Positions 1 to 4,731 of a stretch of DNA of 7,598 bases are shown one piece after another (position 1 is the stretch's first letter; the number at the start of each line of letters is the position of its first letter). The notes beneath the pieces are model-generated. The model did not search any database, was not told the DNA's origin, and saw only the letters and a program-made list of their open reading frames with translations. The position numbers were made by a program, and so were the translations under genes. Origin of the DNA: Lachnospira sp. (GTDB lineage Bacteria > Bacillota > Clostridia > Lachnospirales > Lachnospiraceae); NCBI GenBank assembly GCA_017626275.1, contig JAGAJD010000217.1, positions 1-7,598 of the forward strand. Reading direction: 5' to 3'.

Positions 1-630
1 ATTAAAATCAGTAATTGTAAGCCCCAGCTTAAGCATCTGCATATCCAGATCTTCCCTGATCCCCATTGCAATATCGGACGCATTAGCCTGAAGATTGAAC
101 ATATCCTTGCCCTCTTTTGATATCCACTTCATCAAAAGCTGGTCAAGTACTGACACAACACGCTCTCTTACGTCCTCAATTGTATACATCTGCTTAACGC
201 CTGCCACCTTATCTATCAGCGTTATATAGTCCTCAACCTTAATTGCAAATGTACCGAATGCTCTTATTGGCATTCCTCCCGGAAGTGCCTGTGTAGGAAT
301 CGCTATTGGATTCTTTGTTCCCCATTTTACGGTAAGTTCTTTAGTATTTACAAACAGTACCTCAGCCCTCACACCGCTGTTAAATCCGAATTTGAAGCCC
401 TTTAAAGTTGAAAGAAACGGTATAATATCAGACTCTATATCAAAACTTCCCTCTTCCTTAAAAATACCTTCAATTTTGCCGTTATACATGAATATAGCGT
501 CCTGACCCGCCCTGATAATCAGACGGCTGCCTTTTTTAATTTCACGATTGGTCCATTTCCAGAAAATACAGTCATCTCTGTACTCTTCCCACTCCACAAC
601 ATTAGCAAGCTGCTTGCCGAATAATCCCAT
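1..630 (-). CDS. SPFH-domain protein, YdjI-like (C-terminal part outside window)
   Basis: The frame is open without a stop from the ATG at 630 to the window edge, giving the first 210 residues; the C-terminus is missing. The start is set by a GAGGAG Shine-Dalgarno (635-640), 4 nt before the ATG. The N-terminus (MGLFGKQLANVVEWEEYRDD, residues 1-20) and the NTKELTVKWGT (95-105) and PIRAFGTFAIKVEDY segments are typical of the SPFH/band-7-like family of B. subtilis YdjI, once labelled 'virion core protein' in databases. No transmembrane segment is visible in this part. In B. subtilis, YdjI works with PspA and the membrane proteins YdjG/YdjH in an envelope-stress complex (family knowledge). Here it lies 58 nt downstream of a pspA gene on the same strand with no terminator between, so co-transcription and a scaffold role for PspA are likely. 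The family call is from remembered sequence features, not a search. Confidence 0.85.
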   Translation of the reverse strand, partial: MGLFGKQLANVVEWEEYRDDCIFWKWTNREIKKGSRLIIRAGQDAIFMYNGKIEGIFKEEGSFDIESDIIPFLSTLKGFKFGFNSGVRAEVLFVNTKELTVKWGTKNPIAIPTQALPGGMPIRAFGTFAIKVEDYITLIDKVAGVKQMYTIEDVRERVVSVLDQLLMKWISKEGKDMFNLQANASDIAMGIREDLDMQMLKLGLTITDFN

Positions 631-645
631 TTTACTCCTCATTTC

Positions 646-663
646 TGCGCCGCTTTTTGCGCA
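646..663 (-). other. Small GC-rich hairpin in the pspA-SPFH gap
   Basis: TGCGC (646-650) and GCGCA (659-663) are inverted repeats around an 8-nt spacer, a few bases upstream of the Shine-Dalgarno of the SPFH gene. On the minus-strand RNA no U-tract follows, so it is not a terminator. It could affect mRNA processing or translation of the second gene, but a 5-bp stem may be chance. Confidence 0.25.
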
Positions 664-688
664 TTAATCTCAATTCTAAAACACAAAA

Positions 689-1372
689 TTACAATCCCAT
701 CTGTGCCTTTAATGCTGCCAGTTCATCATCAACTGCTGTATTAGCAGGCTCTGCGTCATATTTTGCTGCAAGATTGTCAATATCTGCGTCCTCCTGTGAC
801 TGATTTAACTCTGCCATAGCGTTAGCCTCATCTAACATTCTGTTAGCCTTTTCTTCCATTTTGTTAAATGCTTCCATGCTGTTATTAGCGCCTAACACAC
901 TTGAGCCTACACTGTTAATGCGCTCCTGTGCTTTTGCTGTCTTAACCTTTGCCTTTATTGCCGCTCTTCTTGCCTCTAAGCTTTCTATATCCTTTACAAG
1001 CTTATCGTGCATCTGGCGCATTTTAGCTGCATTTGCTGCTGCTATGTCATAAGACTGCTGTAAAGAGCTTTGAGTTGACACAAGCTGCTGTTTCTTTTCC
1101 AAAAATGCTCTTGCATCTGATTCATTTCCTGCTCTTAATGCCTTCTCTGCATATGACTGCATTTTATTTATCTGCTGTGTACACTCATCAAGTTCTCTCT
1201 TTGCTCTTGTCTCTTCTGCCATGACGGAAGCAGTCTCTGCTTTAACCTTTCCCAAATCACTCTCAAGATTGCGCATATACTGGTCAATCATCTTTTCAGG
1301 ATCTTCGCACTTATCGAGCAATGCGTTAATATTTGCTGACATAATATCCTTAAATCTTGTTAAAACTCCCAT
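689..1372 (-). CDS. pspA: PspA/IM30 family envelope-stress protein
   Basis: A 227-residue protein, the usual size for PspA, LiaH and IM30. It begins MGVLTRFKDIMSANINALLD, the amphipathic N-terminal helix that binds membrane lipid, followed by the family signature DPEKMIDQYMRNLE (24-37). Long heptad-rich, Ala/Glu/Lys-rich helices follow (about 38-155), then a tail of shorter helices (about 165-227). No signal peptide or membrane span is present. Members form ESCRT-III-like oligomers on stressed membranes (family knowledge). The frame is open up to 1459, but the start at 1372 is preferred: GGAGG lies 8 nt upstream, the protein then begins as the family does, and the predicted promoter lies inside the longer frame. 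It is transcribed away from a DUF1836 gene and followed by a YdjI-like SPFH gene, matching the Firmicutes pspA-ydjI association. Stress induction is inferred from the family. Confidence 0.95.
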   Translation of the reverse strand: MGVLTRFKDIMSANINALLDKCEDPEKMIDQYMRNLESDLGKVKAETASVMAEETRAKRELDECTQQINKMQSYAEKALRAGNESDARAFLEKKQQLVSTQSSLQQSYDIAAANAAKMRQMHDKLVKDIESLEARRAAIKAKVKTAKAQERINSVGSSVLGANNSMEAFNKMEEKANRMLDEANAMAELNQSQEDADIDNLAAKYDAEPANTAVDDELAALKAQMGL

Positions 1373-1380
1373 AATAATAT

Positions 1381-1385
1381 CCTCC
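1381..1385 (-). promoter_or_regulatory. Shine-Dalgarno deciding the pspA start
   Basis: GGAGG on the minus strand lies 8 nt before the ATG at 1372. The upstream in-frame ATG at 1459 would begin upstream of the predicted transcription start, so this site fixes the shorter protein. Confidence 0.85.
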
Positions 1386-1440
1386 ATTCCACCTGTACGG
1401 TATAAATATTTACAGACATTTCGTCTGCCCCATTGTTTAT

Positions 1441-1469
1441 AGTATATTATATAAGGCACAAATTGTCAC
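1441..1469 (-). promoter_or_regulatory. Sigma-A-like promoter of the pspA-SPFH operon
   Basis: On the minus strand a -35 box GTGACA (1464-1469, 5 of 6 consensus bases) and a -10 box TATACT (1441-1446, 5 of 6) are separated by exactly 17 nt. The predicted start site near 1434 leaves a leader of about 60 nt. A second AT-rich -10-like stretch overlaps the spacer, so the exact box is not certain. I see no sigma-54-type -24/-12 elements, unlike the psp promoters of enterobacteria. Confidence 0.65.
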
Positions 1470-1479
1470 GAAAAAATAT

Positions 1480-1508
1480 TTGCTATCTAGTTTTAAATAC
1501 TATATAAT
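1480..1508 (+). promoter_or_regulatory. Sigma-A-like promoter of the DUF1836 gene
   Basis: TTGCTA (1480-1485, 4 of 6) and a perfect TATAAT (1503-1508) are separated by 17 nt. The predicted start near 1515 gives a leader of about 45 nt. The -35 box is only 10 nt from that of the divergent pspA promoter, so the two promoters are back to back and a protein bound here could affect both. Confidence 0.7.
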
Positions 1509-1513
1509 ATAGT
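1499..1513. promoter_or_regulatory. Perfect 15-nt palindrome over the DUF1836 -10 box
   Basis: ACTATAT-A-ATATAGT is a perfect inverted repeat that completely covers the TATAAT box. Its 11-nt core TATATAATATA occurs again, inverted, at 1443-1453 inside the divergent pspA promoter. The arrangement would suit an operator for an autoregulator, perhaps the DUF1836 protein itself. The sequence is nearly pure A/T, so chance similarity among -10 regions is a serious alternative. Confidence 0.4.
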
Positions 1514-1547
1514 TAGCATTTCAGAAAACGAACCGTACTTAATGGAC

Positions 1548-1553
1548 GAAAGG
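1548..1553 (+). promoter_or_regulatory. Shine-Dalgarno deciding the DUF1836 start
   Basis: GAAAGG lies 6 nt before the ATG at 1560. The in-frame ATG at 1542 has no purine-rich site at a useful distance, so translation most likely starts at 1560. Confidence 0.7.
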
Positions 1554-1559
1554 ATTATT

Positions 1560-2195
1560 ATGAATAACGATTATACACAGTTTGTAGCCACTTTGTTAAA
1601 ACGGCTTGCAAAAATGAATTATATCAAACCCGGTGAGGTACCTAATATTGATTTGTACATGGATCTGGTGACTACGTTTATGGACGAACATCTAAGCGAC
1701 TGTAAGCGCAGGGAAGATGATAAGATTCTTACCAAGACAATGATTAATAATTACACTAAGAATAATCTTCTTCCTCCGCCTGTAAAGAAAAAATATTCTA
1801 AAGAGCATTTGTATGTACTGACATTTATATATTATTTCAAAAATATTTTATCAATCAGTGATATACAGACTCTTTTAGAACCGCTTACGTCTTCGTTTTT
1901 CAGCGATAACGACACCGCCAATTTGGACGGTATATACAAGCAGATTTACAATATGTGCAAATCACAGATTGGCGGCATATCAAAAGATGTTCTTGAAAAA
2001 GCACACCTTTCAGAAGAAGCTTTTGCCAATATAAGTGACGATGAAGACCACGAATTTTTAGAGTTTTTCTCATTAGTGTCACTCTTAAGCTTTGATGTCT
2101 ATATGAAGAAGAATATTATTGAAAATCTTATTGATGATTTTGCTTCAAGAAAGTCATCAGATAAAGAGCTGCATACTAAAAAAAGCAAAAAATAA
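1560..2195 (+). CDS. DUF1836 domain-containing protein
   Basis: A 211-residue cytoplasmic protein with no signal peptide or membrane span. The core, from about residue 57 to 185, has the DUF1836 pattern: TKTMINNYTKNNLLPPPVKK (58-77), then KYSKEHLYVLTFIYYFKNILSISDIQTLL. The first block resembles the MerR-type winged helix (two helices, then 'LLPPP' and a basic turn), so DNA binding is plausible though no biochemical function is established to my knowledge. The middle carries an acidic patch (157-167), and the C-terminus is a charged Lys/Ser tail (197-211). The gene is divergent from pspA across about 185 nt holding back-to-back promoters, and ends 5 nt before a strong terminator. Regulation of itself and of pspA is an inference from this layout. 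The start at 1560 is favoured over 1542 by its Shine-Dalgarno. Confidence 0.85.
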   Translation: MNNDYTQFVATLLKRLAKMNYIKPGEVPNIDLYMDLVTTFMDEHLSDCKRREDDKILTKTMINNYTKNNLLPPPVKKKYSKEHLYVLTFIYYFKNILSISDIQTLLEPLTSSFFSDNDTANLDGIYKQIYNMCKSQIGGISKDVLEKAHLSEEAFANISDDEDHEFLEFFSLVSLLSFDVYMKKNIIENLIDDFASRKSSDKELHTKKSKK

Positions 2196-2200
2196 CAATA

Positions 2201-2241
2201 AAATACGCTGCATGAATTTAACCTATTCATGCAGCGTATTT
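2201..2241. terminator. Bidirectional intrinsic terminator between convergent genes
   Basis: A perfect 17-bp stem pairs 2201-2217 with 2225-2241 around a 7-nt loop (TTAACCT). T-rich sequence follows on the plus strand (TATTTTTCTTATATT) and A-rich sequence precedes it, which gives a U-rich tail for the minus-strand transcript too. It serves the DUF1836 gene (stop at 2195) and the yerC-like gene (stop at 2250). Confidence 0.93.
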
Positions 2242-2249
2242 TTCTTATA

Positions 2250-2555
2250 TTATTCATTTTTTTCATTTAACAGATTAAGCCTTTCAAACGCCTTGTCATA
2301 ACCGTCATTGCCGTAATTAAGCGAACGGTTCACACGGCTTATGGTTGCGGTGGACGCCCCTGTTTTATTCGCAATATCAAGATAGGTTCTATGCTCTCTC
2401 AACATTTTCGCCACCTCAAATCTCTGTGAAAGCGATAACAGCTCATTAATCGTACAGATATCTTCAAAAAATGCAAAACATTCTTCTTTATTCTCAAGAC
2501 TTAATATAGCATCAAACAACTGCTCTACTTCCGGTGTTTTTAATTTATTATTCAT
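2250..2555 (-). CDS. yerC: YerC/YecD family TrpR-like DNA-binding protein
   Basis: A 101-residue protein of the TrpR superfamily, YerC/YecD branch, the usual size. The N-terminal helices (5-33) end in a conserved-looking stretch (FFEDICTINELLSLSQRFEV, 29-48) that should form the dimer core. A helix-turn-helix follows at about 57-76, with TYLDIANKTGAST as the first part and ATISRVNRSLNYG as the recognition helix and its exit. The sequence resembles TrpR around its HTH, but this branch is not known to sense tryptophan and its targets are unclear, so it should not be called trpR. The start at 2555 has a GAGGG Shine-Dalgarno 5 nt upstream (2561-2565). It is a single-gene unit with its own promoter (2607-2635) and shares a terminator with the convergent DUF1836 gene. 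No tryptophan gene is nearby. Confidence 0.92.
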   Translation of the reverse strand: MNNKLKTPEVEQLFDAILSLENKEECFAFFEDICTINELLSLSQRFEVAKMLREHRTYLDIANKTGASTATISRVNRSLNYGNDGYDKAFERLNLLNEKNE

Positions 2556-2606
2556 GAAATCCCTCGTTTCTTACAAATGTACAATTCAAATTTATCAGAT
2601 TCTTGT

Positions 2607-2635
2607 ATTTTAGCACATTAAAGTTTTATAGTAAA
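2607..2635 (-). promoter_or_regulatory. Extended -10 promoter of the yerC-like gene
   Basis: On the minus strand the -35 box TTTACT (2630-2635, 4 of 6) and -10 box TAAAAT (2607-2612, 5 of 6) are 17 nt apart. TG one base before the -10 (TGCTAAAAT) makes it an extended -10 promoter. The predicted start near 2600 leaves a leader of about 45 nt. The -35 box ends 4 nt from the edge of the long palindromic element. Confidence 0.65.
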
Positions 2636-2639
2636 GCAG

Positions 2640-2890
2640 TAAATTTTTTGAGTTTTTGTATTTTCCTTTGGTACGCTTTGACAGGGATATCAGACTTATA
2701 TGAAACATTCACACACCGGTTAAAGTACAGATTTTCATTTTTATTCGCTGTCGTCGGACATAAATGTCCGCCTCCCGACGTACAAAAATAAAAATCTGTC
2801 CGTTAAACGGTGCATTTCATCGTTTCATATAAGCCTGATATCCTATTCACATCGTGACAAAAGGAAAAACACAAAACTCAAAAGATTGTA
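2640..2890. repeat. Long imperfect palindrome, MITE-like fold-back element
   Basis: This fills most of the 352-nt gene-free stretch between the yerC-like and PHP genes. The left arm (2640-2742) and right arm (2784-2890) are reverse complements with scattered mismatches and 1-nt indels. The best-conserved block, 2685-2706 against 2822-2843, matches at 21 of 22 positions. The ends align as TAAATTTTTTGAG (2640-2652) and TACAATCTTTTGAG (2890-2877 on the opposite strand), so a TA lies at each boundary, as for elements that duplicate a TA target. The 41-nt centre holds a smaller perfect hairpin, CGGACAT-AA-ATGTCCG (2755-2770). There is no convincing gene inside. A non-autonomous transposable element (MITE) is the best reading. 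Alternatives are a long-hairpin RNA or a 3'-end stabiliser for the PHP operon. Wobble-compatible mismatches are about evenly split between strands, so they do not show which strand would be the RNA. MITE status is inference; copies elsewhere in the genome cannot be seen here. Confidence 0.8.
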
Positions 2891-2907
2891 TACCTTATTT
2901 GCTGTAT

Positions 2908-3615
2908 TTACTTTATATAACTGTTTAACAAATCCATATCAAGATTTACTATCAGGCGGTCGGGGAAGTTTACTTCACTTAGGAGTTCTTCGGCGTAGGT
3001 GAAGTTGCAGATATCTTCCTCTACGTGGGCGTCACTTCCTAATGCTATGCAGACATCATATTCTTTGCACAGGTCAAGCATTTGCAAATCATTATCCCTT
3101 GCGCCGCTTCGTGGTCCTTCTGGCTTTAGCGAGGTGTTGTTAAGCTCTAAAAGCTTATGCTTTTCTTTTGCCGCTTTCACAAGCATCTCCATGTCGAGTT
3201 CATATCTGTTGTCGTCAGGATGTCCGATAATGTGTACATGCGGATTGTCCATTACCTTAAGCAGCGCCGCCGTATGCTCCTTAATTGTCGCCGGCTTTAT
3301 GCATGGAATATGAAAGCTTGCAATAACTATGTCCATTTTCTGTAAATATCCGTCGGACAAATCAAGCTTTCCCTGATAATCCGTTATATTTGCCTCGCAG
3401 CCGAAAAAACGCCTCACACCGTATTTTTCCTTAGGAAGCACACGGTAATTGCTAAAATACAGCTTTCCGCAGCTTCCCGGCATTTTGGGTGCGTGTTCCG
3501 TAAATGCAATATTAGCAAGCCCTATATCCGCCGCCCTTCTTGTCATCTCATCAATAGTATTATAGGCATGACCGCTTGCAAGCGTATGCGTGTGCGTATC
3601 AATCAGATATCTCAT
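2908..3615 (-). CDS. PHP-domain phosphatase, YcdX-like
   Basis: A 235-residue single-domain PHP protein, near the length of Escherichia coli YcdX (about 245). All nine expected metal ligands of the trinuclear site are visible: H8 and H10 (DTHTHT), H16, H41 (FTEHAP), E74 (CEANI), H102 (SFHIP), H132 (IIGHP), and D195 and H197 (LGSDAH). An active zinc- or manganese-type phosphoesterase is therefore likely. YcdX-type enzymes hydrolyse small phosphate esters in vitro; the natural substrate is unknown. It is less like histidinol-phosphate phosphatase (HisK), and no histidine gene is nearby. The start at 3615 is the only reasonable one, since an in-frame TGA lies 6 nt upstream, but its Shine-Dalgarno is 14 nt away. 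It is the last gene of the likely ABC-transglutaminase-PHP operon, 47 nt after the preceding stop, and ends 17 nt from the long palindrome. No signal peptide; cytoplasmic. Confidence 0.9.
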   Translation of the reverse strand: MRYLIDTHTHTLASGHAYNTIDEMTRRAADIGLANIAFTEHAPKMPGSCGKLYFSNYRVLPKEKYGVRRFFGCEANITDYQGKLDLSDGYLQKMDIVIASFHIPCIKPATIKEHTAALLKVMDNPHVHIIGHPDDNRYELDMEMLVKAAKEKHKLLELNNTSLKPEGPRSGARDNDLQMLDLCKEYDVCIALGSDAHVEEDICNFTYAEELLSEVNFPDRLIVNLDMDLLNSYIK

Positions 3616-3629
3616 ATTTTCTCACATTT

Positions 3630-3635
3630 CTCCTT
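3630..3635 (-). promoter_or_regulatory. Distant Shine-Dalgarno of the PHP gene, with a start-stop ATGTGA
   Basis: AAGGAG lies 14 nt before the ATG at 3615, too far for best use. Between them, 2 nt after AAGGAG, is ATGTGA in the same frame, a one-codon start-stop. Closer to the true ATG only a weak GAG is present. Translation may be low or may rely on coupling or reinitiation. Confidence 0.45.
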
Positions 3636-3662
3636 ATATACAACTGACGCTGCCATATTTCA

Positions 3663-4703
3663 TTACTTACATTCCGGCAGCTTTAAAGACAATTCTCTTC
3701 TCGTGTGGTCAACGGAAATCGCCTTATCCGAGAGATTAAAATATGCATACGATATCGTCTCAGAAATGTCTCCCAAAGAATCGTCCCATGACAAATCCAC
3801 ATTATAATATTTCCCATCTATGTATACAATATTCCACGCATGATTGCCTCCGTTGGCATATCCTGTACAAAAATAACACGGAATATTAAGCTGCTGCATA
3901 ATATACTGAAATGCCCTTGAATACCCGGCACACACGGAACGTCCGTTTACAAACACGCTGTATGCACTCTGATTCAGTTCCGCGTTCTCATCATAAACAC
4001 ACATATTCTGAATCGCCTTATACACATATTTTTCCTTTTCTTCATCTGTTGTCAACACACTTGCCGCATTGATAATTTTTCCTGCTGCGCTTAAAAATTT
4101 TTCTTTGCTTGATTGCAAGGTATCTGCCGTCTCATTATATTTAAGCATAACGGAAATGACAGTTCCCTTGCTTGTGTAACCATAGCTGTATCCCATTTCC
4201 AGCCAGAATAATTCCGGGTGATCATTAAAAACAGCATTCATTACATTTTTTATACTGCTCTGGTCAAGCTGTCTGCACAGAGACACATTTTCTTTAAGCT
4301 CCAGCACTCCCTCATATATCTGGTCATATACCTCTTTTTGTGTATCAGAAAGCATTGCACGATACGGATACATCGTTTCGGGAAAATCATATGCCGTTGC
4401 AGCTCCTGACGGCGCCTCCGTAGCCTTTTCATTTTCCACGAGCTGACCCGTTCCTAAAACCGGCTGATAGTCTGACTTAACCGAGTCACTCAGCTTATCA
4501 TTACCGCCTCCCGAGACTGTCCCTTTTTCCACTGTCGCCAAAATGTCTCCCAAATTGGCAACTGCCTCATTTATGTAATTCTGGCTGCTTGTCGATGCTT
4601 TCTCATTACTATCAGAAAAATAATCTCCTCCAACAATATATACACATACAACAAGCGCCAATATAAGAACAGATGTTTTTAAAAGCTTAAAAAGATCCCT
4701 CAT
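3663..4703 (-). CDS. Membrane-anchored transglutaminase-like (TGc) domain protein
   Basis: A 346-residue protein. Residues about 10-26 (TSVLILALVVCVYIVGG) form one hydrophobic segment after a short basic N-terminus, fitting a signal anchor with the rest outside the cell; there is no lipobox. A Ser/Gly/Thr-rich linker (about 30-105) precedes a helical region (about 115-245). The transglutaminase-like core is at about 246-320 and its cysteine-protease-type triad is complete: C258 (GRSVCAGYS), H288 (GGNHAWN) and D303 (YYNVDLSWDD). Bacterial members act as proteases, peptide cross-linkers or binding domains, and the substrate here is unknown. An in-frame ATG at 4739 would overlap the ABC gene, but AAGGAGGAG just before 4703 makes that the clear start. 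The gene begins 28 nt after the ABC gene stop with no terminator, so they are very likely co-transcribed and both face the cell surface. Confidence 0.88.
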   Translation of the reverse strand: MRDLFKLLKTSVLILALVVCVYIVGGDYFSDSNEKASTSSQNYINEAVANLGDILATVEKGTVSGGGNDKLSDSVKSDYQPVLGTGQLVENEKATEAPSGAATAYDFPETMYPYRAMLSDTQKEVYDQIYEGVLELKENVSLCRQLDQSSIKNVMNAVFNDHPELFWLEMGYSYGYTSKGTVISVMLKYNETADTLQSSKEKFLSAAGKIINAASVLTTDEEKEKYVYKAIQNMCVYDENAELNQSAYSVFVNGRSVCAGYSRAFQYIMQQLNIPCYFCTGYANGGNHAWNIVYIDGKYYNVDLSWDDSLGDISETISYAYFNLSDKAISVDHTRRELSLKLPECK

Positions 4704-4710
4704 ATTGACG

Positions 4711-4719
4711 CTCCTCCTT
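4711..4719 (-). promoter_or_regulatory. Strong Shine-Dalgarno deciding the TGc-protein start
   Basis: AAGGAGGAG on the minus strand ends 7 nt before the ATG at 4703. It sits in the gap after the ABC gene stop (4732) and rules in favour of the 346-residue protein over the longer one from 4739. Confidence 0.88.
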
Positions 4720-4731
4720 AGATTCTTTTTG

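Noticed and set aside
1373..1459. 29-residue N-terminal extension of PspA from the ATG at 1459
   Set aside because: The added residues do not fit the family, the region contains the predicted promoter, and a good GGAGG precedes the ATG at 1372.
2250..2555. Calling the TrpR-like gene the tryptophan repressor trpR
   Set aside because: Length and sequence fit the YerC/YecD branch found in Firmicutes, which is distinct from proteobacterial TrpR, and no tryptophan biosynthesis genes are present.
2603..2791. 62-residue plus-strand open frame in the palindromic region
   Set aside because: It runs through the left arm and centre of the long palindrome, has no Shine-Dalgarno, starts inside the yerC promoter and shows no recognisable domain. 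The frame is a by-product of AT-rich repeat sequence.
2640..2890. CRISPR array or riboswitch in the gene-free stretch
   Set aside because: The repeats are one pair in inverted orientation, not regularly spaced direct repeats, and the element lies upstream of the yerC promoter rather than in a leader RNA.
3649..3681. GCTGCC/GGCAGC inverted repeat across the end of the transglutaminase-like gene
   Set aside because: The loop is 21 nt, the stem overlaps coding sequence and no U-tract follows, so it does not qualify as a terminator and does not argue against co-transcription with the PHP gene.
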